Numbered from the stretch's first letter, positions 45,017 through 54,076 are shown. The stretch: 64,000 nucleotides of DNA from Desulfuromonadaceae bacterium (GCA_028683855.1 JAQUHA010000022.1:1-64000), one strand, 5' to 3'. Notes: generated from the letters alone by a model not told the origin. Translations and numbers: made by a program.

Positions 45017-47395
45017 CTATCTTTCAACACTCCAACGCGGTGATGGACTCATATGACAACTGATATTGGAGCAGCTTCCCGTTACGTTAGTGGCCGGAGG
45101 GTTTACCAGCTTTGCACTGCTGTAAATTGTATAGGAATCTGCAAATCTGTACTGAGGATCTACAGCAACCGTGACGTTACTGATGTTTCCGGACAAAGGC
45201 AGCGTCATTTTATGGTATGGCGATGAACCTGCTTTACCGCTATTGTGACAAACAGCACAGTTATTCCAGCCATCTGCAGCTTTTGCGGTGCGCGGGATAT
45301 GCGCATTAACTATGTGCGCACCGCCACCACCCGGATAATCCTGCACCCTGGCGCTCGACCAGTTACCATGGGTACCGACAAAACCTGCCGGAACCGGCGG
45401 ATAACCATGACATGAATCACATGAACCGGCTGTTACGTCTGCAACACCGTTTATATGTAGTGATGAATCAGAGAAACCGTCATTTGTAGCATTAACGTGG
45501 GCATGGCAAGAGTTGCAGTTTACGCTGTTCGGGTGTGCAGCGCTGCCGCTTTGCACAGTTGCCGGCGGGAAGCCATGACATGAGGCACATCCTGTCAAAG
45601 TCTGGGTCCAGCCTGGGGTTTTACTCACTCCACCTTCCATAGTCACCCCGTGGCAGTACACGTTTGAACACTGGCCTGTAACAGGATTGTAAACCGGAGT
45701 CACGCCACCTGTAACGGCAAGTGCTCCAAAAGAGAAATCCGTCGTACCATTCATATGGTTCGGGGAATTGACAGTAGCCACCATTCCGTGACAGTCATCA
45801 CAGGCGAGAGCATTGGCAATTGTATGCGATGCGGCAAGGTGGGAAGTATGGGCACCGACCTTGACATCCGTACTGGCTGTGACTTTATTCGGTGTTGCTG
45901 TAGAGTAGAAGGGTATTGAAGCTGCTGAACCTGAATGGCACTTATCACACTGCAATGACGAATACGGGAAAGTGCTTCCCGGCGCAGCGTAAACAGCACC
46001 CCAGACCGGCGTGCCCTGTCCGTGACAGGAGTTACAACTGTTGTTGACATCAACAGTACCATTTGCGTGAGTCGAGCCGCTGTCTCCGGTAAATAGATGG
46101 CATTTGGTACAGACCAGCAGAGGATCGCTGCCCGCTATAACCGCAAAATGAGCGGTGTGGGAGCCAGTTGCAAGTGGAGGGTTTGAAGTTGCAATCAGGT
46201 GGCACGTCCCGCAAGCTCCAACACTGAAGGCACCTCTGGGTTCGTCGTGATTATGGCATGTTGCACAGTTTAAATGTCCGAGTTCGACGGCAGTTCCCGA
46301 CAGATGGTTAGCAGGAGGATTATGGCAGCTCTGGCATACGCCGCCTCCGATCGGACTGTAGAAATTCTTGTTTGATGTCGAGTTGTATATAATACGTTTG
46401 CTGATACGGGTTGCGCTTGAATACTTCAAGTAACGCCGTACAAGATATATGTTCGGAGTGGCTTCCGATCCTGACGCAGCCTCATCGTACTCGACGTGTG
46501 CCCCGTGACAGTCCGTACACTGCACATCCTGCCCATGTTTGTTGTGATTAGTCTTGTTTGCATGACAATTCGTACATACGTTCAGATTATCTGCCGCACC
46601 GGCAACAACAGCAGCCCCACGCTTATCTGTACGGAGCAGATTACCGTCACCGCTGCTCAGATTGGCAAAATTTGCACTTCCGTCAATCGTGCTGCTTCTT
46701 GAATCGGTGCCGTGAACCCCGTGACATGTGCTGCAGGAAACAGTGCCATTCAACAGTTTCATCGCTGATGTTGGGTTTGACGGGTTTGCATTCAGGGGCA
46801 CAGAATTGAATCCGGATGGATTAGCTGCCGCACTCTGTTGATAATCAATCCCTACCGGATGAGTCCCTTTCGCCTGGTCTGCGGTATTTCTGCTACGATG
46901 GCAGTCAAGACATAACTGATCAGTATCGTTCGCAACACGCAAAAAACTACCGTTTGTATTTGAATGTTGATTATGACAGCGAACACAAGCGAGCTGCCCA
47001 CGAGTGCGAACACGAAGTCCGCTAGTGGTCATCTGCGCCTGAACCGGCGGCTCTGCTCCGGCTGCAGGGCTCGTATCTGAGCCATCCCAGCGATGTGAAG
47101 TCTGGTACATTCTGTTTATGCCGGTTGTGGAGTGGTTCCCGAACGGATTAGCGGCATCCGCCGGAGTAATCGGCTTGAGTCCGGCTGCAGGATCGCCGGG
47201 GCGGTGACAATTTTGACATACATTGTTATAGCCGGTACTTCCCAGGGCAAGGTGTGTTGTATGACAGGTTATGCAAACAAAGCCTACAGTCTCATCGTAA
47301 TGAGGATGTGACACGATTAATGCTGCAAAAGCTCCAACAGCGAACAGTAAACCCTGCGCCAAAACCATCAGAGCAATTGATGTTGATTTCTTCAT
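45017..47395 (-). CDS. Giant multiheme c-type cytochrome, about 20 hemes
   Basis: 792 residues from the ATG at 47395 (GGAG upstream), N-terminal signal MKKSTSIALMVLAQGLLFAV. I count 18 CxxCH and two CX4CH (CSNVYCH, CSNISCH). The first part (HPHYDETVGFVCITCHTTH, DQLCLDCHRSR) resembles NHL-linked or doubled-CXXCH cytochromes; the last 150 residues match the C-terminus of the 27-heme protein. The stop is 29 bases before the next ATG. Probably secreted and part of the same electron path. Confidence 0.9.
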   Translation of the reverse strand: MKKSTSIALMVLAQGLLFAVGAFAALIVSHPHYDETVGFVCITCHTTHLALGSTGYNNVCQNCHRPGDPAAGLKPITPADAANPFGNHSTTGINRMYQTSHRWDGSDTSPAAGAEPPVQAQMTTSGLRVRTRGQLACVRCHNQHSNTNGSFLRVANDTDQLCLDCHRSRNTADQAKGTHPVGIDYQQSAAANPSGFNSVPLNANPSNPTSAMKLLNGTVSCSTCHGVHGTDSRSSTIDGSANFANLSSGDGNLLRTDKRGAAVVAGAADNLNVCTNCHANKTNHNKHGQDVQCTDCHGAHVEYDEAASGSEATPNIYLVRRYLKYSSATRISKRIIYNSTSNKNFYSPIGGGVCQSCHNPPANHLSGTAVELGHLNCATCHNHDEPRGAFSVGACGTCHLIATSNPPLATGSHTAHFAVIAGSDPLLVCTKCHLFTGDSGSTHANGTVDVNNSCNSCHGQGTPVWGAVYAAPGSTFPYSSLQCDKCHSGSAASIPFYSTATPNKVTASTDVKVGAHTSHLAASHTIANALACDDCHGMVATVNSPNHMNGTTDFSFGALAVTGGVTPVYNPVTGQCSNVYCHGVTMEGGVSKTPGWTQTLTGCASCHGFPPATVQSGSAAHPNSVNCNSCHAHVNATNDGFSDSSLHINGVADVTAGSCDSCHGYPPVPAGFVGTHGNWSSARVQDYPGGGGAHIVNAHIPRTAKAADGWNNCAVCHNSGKAGSSPYHKMTLPLSGNISNVTVAVDPQYRFADSYTIYSSAKLVNPPATNVTGSCSNISCHMSPSPRWSVER

Positions 47396-47441
47396 AGTTG
47401 ACTCCTGCAGAGGAAAAAGAAGCAAATTAATTTGTAACACA

Positions 47442-47948
47442 TCATTGCAGGCTGACTGCCATATCAATATTAATTTCATTTACAAAATTCACCGTACTAC
47501 CGCTTACTAAATCAAAACCTGACATTTCAAGAAAAGGATAAAGCGGGCTGTTCACAGCCTTAAAGCTATTTGCATCAAGCGAAGAGCCTGAGGCTAAGTC
47601 ACATTTAACCTCGGCAAAGACATCACCAAGTTTTATCTCTACCCCCATAATTGAAAAAGATACCGTATTATCAAGCGTTGAGTACAAAAGAGTGCCCGCA
47701 TCAAGCTGACCAGCTTTACCTGTAACCGCAGTTGTTACATCCTTTATTGAGGCTCCCAGCGGCAACTTTACAGTAATCCTCACGACCTGGAGCGGTGCTG
47801 TCGGGGGGGCACCGACTGCCTTCGCACTGAAACTTAATGTGGCTCTGGTCTGTGTGGTCTGCATAGGAGTAATGCCGGCATCGCCACCTCCGCATGCAGC
47901 CAGAAAGGTTGATGTTATAAAAATAAAAGACAGCAGCATTGATTTCAT
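47442..47948 (-). CDS. Beta-rich lipoprotein, cohesin-like
   Basis: 168 residues with a clear lipobox (STFLAACGGG), so it should be lipid-anchored. The mature part is beta-rich with no Cys or heme motif: VVRITVKLPLGASIKDV, AGTLLYSTLDNTVSFSIMG, and GDVFAEVKCDLASG. The strand pattern recalls cohesin modules, which bind dockerins, and the next upstream gene ends in a dockerin-like region. The cohesin reading is weak from sequence alone. It lies between the NHL protein and the giant cytochromes in the operon. Confidence 0.7.
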   Translation of the reverse strand: MKSMLLSFIFITSTFLAACGGGDAGITPMQTTQTRATLSFSAKAVGAPPTAPLQVVRITVKLPLGASIKDVTTAVTGKAGQLDAGTLLYSTLDNTVSFSIMGVEIKLGDVFAEVKCDLASGSSLDANSFKAVNSPLYPFLEMSGFDLVSGSTVNFVNEINIDMAVSLQ

Positions 47949-48017
47949 AATATTGACCTCTCTTCATACTTATAAGGTTTGCCGACTCCGCAAGTCAGGC
48001 AGCTTACGGATTTCTGC

Positions 48018-50612
48018 CTACGGGATTATACCAAGAATCCTGTTTAATATTACGACCACGTCATCCAGACTGATCTTCCCATCCGGACGGGACTCAAAAT
48101 TGACCATCGGGGCAACATCGCCGGTAAGCATTTCTGCAAAGGCGGGGGTCGGATCAATCCTGGCTGCAACTCTGAGAGCTTTCAGAGCATCGGCTAGAGT
48201 CGGCTTTGCAGCACCGGTAAAACTGCCACTCCTGCTCGTCAGACCAGCAGGTGAAAGAGCCTGAATATTCAGTGTCGCTGCATCATAAATTACGTTGGTC
48301 AGGTCAAGGCTGGCAACTCCCCCGGAATAAGTAACAGTACCTACCGGGCCGTTCTTGTCGCTAGCAACAAGCACCCCGCCTGGTGCCGACACTTTTATCG
48401 GTAATACAGAGGAACTCACCGTCAACAGAGGCGGAACCGGATCGTAAATCACAGATCTGGTGGTGGTTGATGTCGCACCTGTATTCGTATTAGTTGCACT
48501 CACAACAACCGTATAAGTTCCCTGTGTCATGTTCGGTATAACTACCGTGAACGCCCCGTTCGACGAGCTGGTTACCTGGGCTGGAACACTGTTGATCAGT
48601 GCGGTAACGACCACCCCCGTGGAAGAAGTACCTGAAATATTATACGTTGAGGAGGCAACCGCTGAATCCCTTATCGGAGAAACTATGGCAAGAGAGGGGA
48701 TGCCGGATGAGTATGAGACAGAAGTCATTGCTGACGTTGCACTTCCGGAAGGGGTTACTGCCGTGACTTCAAAATTATTTACTCCGGGCACAAGCTGTAC
48801 GTCGGCACTCCATGCCGTGCCTGAAACCGAAGCAATAACAGAACCGTTAATTGTAACAGTGCTACCGGCAGGCGCGACCCCTTCCAGGTGGTAGGTGGAA
48901 GTGCCGCTTACTGCGGCAGCAGGTGTGGATATGGTCAGATGCGGCGCCTGCGGATCGTAACTGACTGTGGTGGTCGGCAACTGCGTCATTGCTCCGAAAG
49001 AATCAACTGCAGCAATAGATATAGCGTTCTGACCGGGGTTCAGAACAATCGGCAAAGAGAATACGCCATCGCTGACCGATACCGTCTGAGTAATCCCGTT
49101 AACTGTAAGAATTATAGTTGTGGCACTTGCTGAGCTTGCTGAACCGGTAATCGTCTGTAACGGGGAACTGAAAACAGAGCCGGAGACGGGTAGTTGGGTG
49201 ACTATTGCCGGAAGTGTTGTGTCAAGCGTTACAGTCAGATCAATTGTACTTGTGTCCATCCCGGCTTTGGCAGCAGATATTGCCAGTGTGTTGGCACCAG
49301 CATGAAGAGTAATATTTGCACTCCATGATGTACCTGAGACAGTCGCACTTACACCGTTAACGGAGACGCTGCTACCGGCAGTTACACTACCTTTGACGAC
49401 CAGACTGGAGTTGGCCACAACTGCGGGAAGGGGCTGAACAGTCAGCGCAACCGGATTTGGCGAAGACGCTATGGCTAGAACTGACGCAGTTCTGGTTGTT
49501 GTAAGCCCGGCTGCATCAGTAGCAGTTACAACAATCAGGTTCGTCCCCGGAACAAGCGGAAGAGCAACACTCCAACTTGTTCCGCTGATCGTTGCTGGTA
49601 ATCCATTTACAGAAACGGTAAGACCGGTAGTTGTGCCGCTTATCAACAGTGAGGACTGATTTGTTGCCTGTGGCACGGTGTCGAGCTGAAGGTATGGGCC
49701 GGTAGCCGGGTCAGCGACACCGAAAAGTGAAAGTTTACCCGTACCGTTTGCGACAACCAGCCTGCCGGATTTATCGAAAAGAATATCGGAAGGGGTAATC
49801 AGCTTGCCATCTGCAACCCCGTATCCACCTATATAGCGAATAAACTCGAGCGTTGCGCCGTCGATTACCTGAATGGTGCTCTGATACGAATCGACAATAT
49901 ATATTCGCTTCAATGCCGACTGGTCAGGCGTATACTCAAAGGAAACCGACTGTGGCGAGGTGAATTTGAGTGGGCCAGCTCCGAAGGAACCGATACTTTT
50001 CTTAAACAGTCCGGTGGTTGAGAAAAACTGTACCCTGCCATTTCTGGTGTCGGTGACAGCAATCTGATCAGCAAGTTTCTCGTATGTAATGCCGGTCGGC
50101 TGACGGAAGAAGCCATCAGCGGTACCTACCTTCCCGAATCTGCCGGCAGAAGTATAATCCTTGTTAAAAATCTGAACCTCATTATTAAGGCTGTCCACAA
50201 CGAAGATGGCACCGGTTCCGGTTACAGCAATTCCGTTTGCTTTCCCAAAAGTGCCAAACTCTCTCAGTTTTACACCAGCAGGTGAAAACACCCCGACCAC
50301 TGCTCCCTGGCTGACAAGAATATTACCATCTGCGGCGACTGCCACACCCAATATTCCTGAAGCTGCAGGTATTGTCATCTCATAACTGCCGTTGCTGGAG
50401 TATTTAACGACACCTCCGGCACGCGGGTCAGTCACATAAAGGACCCCGCCACTGTCAGCAGAGAGGCGAACCGGCGTACTTAGAGCAACAGAAATGGAAG
50501 ATAACGAAGTAACGTCCGGAGCAATTGCAGCCAGCAGAGGGCTTGAAAGCAGCAGAAGCGCAAGCATTAGAAAAGCTGTAGTACGGAAAAACTTACGGAA
50601 CGAAGCCATCAT
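48018..50612 (-). CDS. Secreted NHL-repeat protein with Ig-like repeats and dockerin-like end
   Basis: About 864 residues from the ATG at 50612 (GGAGGA upstream), signal peptide ending LLLSSPLLAA. Residues about 30-310 form NHL/six-bladed propeller repeats (VFSPAGVKLREFGTFGKANG, VQIFNKDYTSAGRFGKVG). Then come several Ig-like repeats with V.GV/G.SWS patterns (VNGVSATVSGTSWSANI), and a C-terminal dockerin-like segment (LTGDVAP, PDGKISLDDVVVILNRIL). No heme motif. Probably a surface scaffold that holds cytochromes together. A much earlier in-frame start at 50747 overlaps the upstream gene and is unlikely. Confidence 0.88.
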   Translation of the reverse strand: MMASFRKFFRTTAFLMLALLLLSSPLLAAIAPDVTSLSSISVALSTPVRLSADSGGVLYVTDPRAGGVVKYSSNGSYEMTIPAASGILGVAVAADGNILVSQGAVVGVFSPAGVKLREFGTFGKANGIAVTGTGAIFVVDSLNNEVQIFNKDYTSAGRFGKVGTADGFFRQPTGITYEKLADQIAVTDTRNGRVQFFSTTGLFKKSIGSFGAGPLKFTSPQSVSFEYTPDQSALKRIYIVDSYQSTIQVIDGATLEFIRYIGGYGVADGKLITPSDILFDKSGRLVVANGTGKLSLFGVADPATGPYLQLDTVPQATNQSSLLISGTTTGLTVSVNGLPATISGTSWSVALPLVPGTNLIVVTATDAAGLTTTRTASVLAIASSPNPVALTVQPLPAVVANSSLVVKGSVTAGSSVSVNGVSATVSGTSWSANITLHAGANTLAISAAKAGMDTSTIDLTVTLDTTLPAIVTQLPVSGSVFSSPLQTITGSASSASATTIILTVNGITQTVSVSDGVFSLPIVLNPGQNAISIAAVDSFGAMTQLPTTTVSYDPQAPHLTISTPAAAVSGTSTYHLEGVAPAGSTVTINGSVIASVSGTAWSADVQLVPGVNNFEVTAVTPSGSATSAMTSVSYSSGIPSLAIVSPIRDSAVASSTYNISGTSSTGVVVTALINSVPAQVTSSSNGAFTVVIPNMTQGTYTVVVSATNTNTGATSTTTRSVIYDPVPPLLTVSSSVLPIKVSAPGGVLVASDKNGPVGTVTYSGGVASLDLTNVIYDAATLNIQALSPAGLTSRSGSFTGAAKPTLADALKALRVAARIDPTPAFAEMLTGDVAPMVNFESRPDGKISLDDVVVILNRILGIIP

Positions 50613-50671
50613 ATACGGTTCCTCCATGACTAGGGAACGACTGGTTATACCACTAGGCGAAATCAAGCATT

Positions 50672-51856
50672 TTATTGCCATGCCTGTGAGCCTCCATGAC
50701 ATCCGGTGAATTGAACTCCGGCTGGCGTCGGGCTGCTGACCATGCAACTTTGAGAACTCTTGTTATAGTTAAGGTAAGTACGAAGTGTTGATTCCGGGGA
50801 GGTTTCAAATACTGGTGTGACTACATTGGCAAAATGTACAGCCTGATTGTTCATATCATGGCAATCTGTGCAAAGAAGCCCTTTCAGCAAATGTATCGTG
50901 TGCTCGCCGGAATGGTAGCCCGGATAGGTTGTGGCTGATTTGTGACATTTGGTGCAGTTGGCTGTGACATCCAGACTCACCCCCCATACCGGCGTTGCCT
51001 GACCGCCGTGGCAACTGACGTTACTACAGGTTGAACCGTTAAACGAAGGATTCTGCCCGAACTCTGGAGCAAACCCTACAGTGAGAGATACCGCATGATT
51101 GGCAGCCCCGGCTCCACCACCTGTGTGGCAGGCTGAACAGTTTCCGGACATCCCGGTGAGTCCGAGATGAGCGGCGTGAGAACCGGCAATATTTGGAGTT
51201 ACAGTTCCATTAGGAGGATTGCCGTGACAGGATATGCACTGCCCGGCAAATGGAACCACTCCGTCTGGCAGCAGTTTATGACAACTTTTGCAGGAAGGCG
51301 CAGCAGTGATAACGCTACCCTCAAAATTTGCTCCATGACACAGGGCGCACGCATTTGCCTGGTTTCCGGAGGAGGCATGAGTTTTCCATGGTTTCGGATG
51401 CGCCATTTGAGGGGCGTGACAACCTGATGTTTCACAACCTTGTGGCAGCGAACCGTAGACAATATTGAATCTGGGATCACTTCCCGCCCCCCCCCTTGTT
51501 CCATGACAATCCTGACATACAGTCAAGTCAACCTTAGCCATAGCGCCATGCAGCACAGGATCTGAAAATGGTATCGGATGTATAACCGTTCTTGGACCAT
51601 GCCCGGCAGCATGACACTCTCCCAAACCAGCCTGATTAAAGCAGTCTATCTTTGTAATACCGCCCATAAGATCAGTACCATGACACTCACGGCACTGATT
51701 ACTGTTATCTATATACGCAGCCCTGTGTTCAACGCGCCATGTATCAGGGTGTTCATTTATACTGTTCAGCGATGGAGCCTGCTCGTTTACTTTACCGCAG
51801 GAACAGATTAATGAAGTCAGAATAATAATTTTTATAAAAGATGTAATTATTTGCAT
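50672..51856 (-). CDS. Multiheme cytochrome lipoprotein, about 12 hemes
   Basis: 394 residues, start MQIITSFIKIIILTSLICSC, a likely lipoprotein signal. Eight CxxCH, two CX4CH (CETSGCH, CSNVSCH) and two expanded motifs, CX8CH (CFNQAGLGECH) and CX14CH at the extreme C-terminus (SCMVSS...TGCHGG), would give 12 hemes. The 5-heme lipoprotein and porin upstream make this resemble the Ext-type conduits of Geobacter sulfurreducens, where it could be the outward-facing cytochrome. The long motifs need proof of heme attachment. Confidence 0.88.
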   Translation of the reverse strand: MQIITSFIKIIILTSLICSCGKVNEQAPSLNSINEHPDTWRVEHRAAYIDNSNQCRECHGTDLMGGITKIDCFNQAGLGECHAAGHGPRTVIHPIPFSDPVLHGAMAKVDLTVCQDCHGTRGGAGSDPRFNIVYGSLPQGCETSGCHAPQMAHPKPWKTHASSGNQANACALCHGANFEGSVITAAPSCKSCHKLLPDGVVPFAGQCISCHGNPPNGTVTPNIAGSHAAHLGLTGMSGNCSACHTGGGAGAANHAVSLTVGFAPEFGQNPSFNGSTCSNVSCHGGQATPVWGVSLDVTANCTKCHKSATTYPGYHSGEHTIHLLKGLLCTDCHDMNNQAVHFANVVTPVFETSPESTLRTYLNYNKSSQSCMVSSPTPAGVQFTGCHGGSQAWQ

Positions 51857-51869
51857 TTTTAAACATCTC

Positions 51870-52346
51870 CTATTTATGGCACGCTACACAGCGCTCGTTA
51901 TTTGATCTGCCATGGCAGCGATAGCAGCTTGCCGGATCGATTTTCCCCTCGATTTTATGCATTGTTATATAGTTGCCACGGTGCTGCATTTCCCGATCAG
52001 GTCGATGACCATATTTTGTTGAAGGCTTCATCTCTACCTTGTTGGTATGGCAATCTGTACAGAATGAGCTTTTGTGGCAAATCGAGCAGAGCTGATCATC
52101 GGATGCAGCGTAGAAGCGATGGTTTTTTACAAAAGCACTTGTATGGCTGAATGAGTCAAAAGCCTTCAGAGTACCGCTCTGTTGATCATCGTGGCACTCT
52201 GCGCAACTGACCTGCTGACCAACTGCTAACGATTCAGGGTGACTCTCCGGAAGCCCCCGAATAGATTTCAACTCTGCACATGATGCAACGAGAGCAAAAA
52301 GAGCAGCTACCATAAAAAACGAGATCCCAATATGTCTATTGCTCAT
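51870..52346 (-). CDS. Pentaheme cytochrome lipoprotein
   Basis: 158 residues, lipobox LFALVASCAE. Five CxxCH motifs: CAECH, CSICH, CTDCH, CYRCH, CVACH. The start overlaps the porin stop by four bases. Size, heme number and position after a porin match the small lipoprotein cytochromes of Geobacter Ext/Pcc-type conduits, which bind the barrel and pass electrons through the outer membrane. Confidence 0.9.
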   Translation of the reverse strand: MSNRHIGISFFMVAALFALVASCAELKSIRGLPESHPESLAVGQQVSCAECHDDQQSGTLKAFDSFSHTSAFVKNHRFYAASDDQLCSICHKSSFCTDCHTNKVEMKPSTKYGHRPDREMQHRGNYITMHKIEGKIDPASCYRCHGRSNNERCVACHK

Positions 52347-53659
52347 TTTTTCCCTCCAATGCCGGGGTAGTTCATATTGTAAGTGAGACGAAGAATAGTC
52401 TTTACCTCCTCAATGAATTGAGGATTCCTCCCATAACTCAAGTCACCGGAGAGCGCCAATCCGGGTGTAATGTGATAACCGACTGAAGCGTTTGCTTCCC
52501 AGGCGCTGCTTTTGCCGTATATTTTCTGCTCAAAAAAGTTACCAAGCAGATCAATGGCTGTAAAATAATTTTTGCTATCCCTCATGGTATAGCAGCGGAG
52601 CTCATGATAAGAGGCTGAAGTGTATGGAGTAATGGAAAAACCTTCATCTGCTCCAAGGTAATGGTAGCCTACCCCTCCCCGAATAGTGTTGTCTTTGTAG
52701 TGTACGCGCATATCACCCCCAAAACGGTTGGCACCACCAAACTCTCGCTCGTAATGTTTATAATCTGCAGCCACTTCAAGAGCTTTGTTAATTTCGTATG
52801 AGGCACTTAGTCCAAAAGAGGTTGATCTGTAATCAGGATTAAGAGTTGCTCCGGAAAACATTGTCCATGCATAAAGGTAGCTCTGCTCAAGGTGTTGATT
52901 AAATTCACCGGTGAGAACTATCTCACGAGCAGGCTTGTAGTTAAGTAAATAGCTATGTTCAGCCATCTTTTTTGTTTCAGGGTTATAGCTGCTGTGACCT
53001 ATAACATCTACTGTTTTAAGAGGAGCCAACCATACATCAGCGCCAATTCGTCGATAATTCGCGGCAGGGTGCGCAATCAGTTCCGGTGCCTCACTTTCAA
53101 AAACACCTGACACCCCAACCTCAAGCATTCCCCTGTACCGATAGTTCAACCTCCCTCCGTATAGCGTATCACCCTTACCGTCACTCCCCTCTCCGACAAG
53201 CTTTGCTGTATGCACCGTTGCCCCTCCAAAAACCGAAAGTCCCAACCCCGCCGGGAGGTCAGTACGCGCATTTAGACCGTCCAGTTGTTCGTTGATTATC
53301 CCCTCACGAACGAAGAACCTTCCTGCACGAACGCTCGCGTTCGCGTAGTCCGGTGCATACTGAACGTAGGCATATGTCAAGTTTCCGGAATTCTTGTCCG
53401 TCGAATAACTTCTATCACCCATATCAGTTCGTCCCCACCCATATATATGAAGCGACAGGTTTCCGTCAGCAAGGCTGTCAGCCTGCAGTCCAAAGAACTG
53501 AGTTGCCGGAAGAATATTTTCTTTAGAAGCCCCGGAAACATCCCGTTGGGCAATACCAAGCAGGGTTGTTGTCTCAACAGAAACATCGGCAGCTAAAGCA
53601 ATTGCCGATGTTGATACTATTGATAATGCGCTGAGCAGAACACAACAGACTTTTTTCAT
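52343..53659 (-). CDS. Outer-membrane beta-barrel porin of an electron conduit
   Basis: 438 residues with signal peptide (MKKVCCVLLSALSIVSTSAI.ALAA) and then an alternating beta-barrel pattern rich in Y/G/R turns (NLSLHIYGWGRTDMGDR, GGRLNYRYRGMLEVGVS, SATYEI-like strands), ending RLTYNMNYPGIGGKK. No heme motifs. As first gene of the cytochrome operon it is the likely barrel that houses the 5-heme lipoprotein. The two Cys in the signal region are probably removed. It follows the riboswitch leader by about 190 bases. Confidence 0.85.
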   Translation of the reverse strand: MKKVCCVLLSALSIVSTSAIALAADVSVETTTLLGIAQRDVSGASKENILPATQFFGLQADSLADGNLSLHIYGWGRTDMGDRSYSTDKNSGNLTYAYVQYAPDYANASVRAGRFFVREGIINEQLDGLNARTDLPAGLGLSVFGGATVHTAKLVGEGSDGKGDTLYGGRLNYRYRGMLEVGVSGVFESEAPELIAHPAANYRRIGADVWLAPLKTVDVIGHSSYNPETKKMAEHSYLLNYKPAREIVLTGEFNQHLEQSYLYAWTMFSGATLNPDYRSTSFGLSASYEINKALEVAADYKHYEREFGGANRFGGDMRVHYKDNTIRGGVGYHYLGADEGFSITPYTSASYHELRCYTMRDSKNYFTAIDLLGNFFEQKIYGKSSAWEANASVGYHITPGLALSGDLSYGRNPQFIEEVKTILRLTYNMNYPGIGGKK

Positions 53660-53845
53660 TTGACTGGCTCCTGACTTCCCGCGATAATTTTCAATATAGC
53701 TATAATAAAACAGTATTTCGCAACAATCAACACAAAAAAGACCAAAAAAATCCTATTTATCCTTCTGTTTTGACAACTCCAGAAACACCTTTATACTAAG
53801 AGAGCAACAATCCACAAAAACAGCAATAGTAAGCGGCAAATACAA

Positions 53846-53889
53846 ATAAAAAACCGGGTTGCAGAAAATTTAACTCTTCGGCAACCCGG
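53846..53889 (-). terminator. Riboswitch-controlled intrinsic terminator
   Basis: On the minus strand CCGGGTTGC pairs with GCAACCCGG and is followed by TTTTTT. The first arm is part of the conserved 3' end of the GEMM aptamer, so the ligand-bound aptamer and the terminator exclude each other. This predicts an ON switch. Confidence 0.85.
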
Positions 53890-53955
53890 CTGTCTCATTA
53901 AGACCCTTAGGCTTTCCGCCCCACCCTCACGGGTGGTTTAGTATTATCGTTTATT
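53870..53955 (-). promoter_or_regulatory. GEMM-I riboswitch, cGAMP-type (GEMM-Ib)
   Basis: The minus-strand RNA carries the core of the GEMM-I aptamer: CUAAACC, a P2 stem ACCC-GUGA-GGGU with GNRA-type loop, GGGGCGGAAAGCC, then AGCCGGGUUGCCGAA (tetraloop receptor side). Aligned with the Vc2 aptamer, A47 and C92 are kept, but the position of G20 is A (AUACUAAACC). That change marks GEMM-Ib elements that prefer 3',3'-cGAMP, known from Geobacter and placed before cytochrome genes. It lies in the leader of the porin-cytochrome operon. The ligand is inferred, not tested. Confidence 0.88.
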
Positions 53956-54076
53956 TTAAAACAATATTTAAATTGTTAAAAACAAAACTACATTAAATTG
54001 ATAAAGTTTGTCAAGTGCATTTAAATTACAAGCGATGAATCAAAAAAACAGATCGTAGCAACAGTGCAGATATTGA

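Noticed and set aside
39779..47395. Repeat arrays in the cytochrome genes considered as CRISPR or tandem repeats
   Set aside because: The repetition follows heme-motif codons with variable spacing, not identical repeats with unique spacers.
47839..48264. 141-residue plus-strand frame across the lipoprotein/NHL junction
   Set aside because: Crosses two well-supported minus-strand genes and has no coding features of its own.
53660..53845. Possible small gene between the riboswitch and the porin
   Set aside because: No open frame with a ribosome site is visible; it is best read as untranslated leader.
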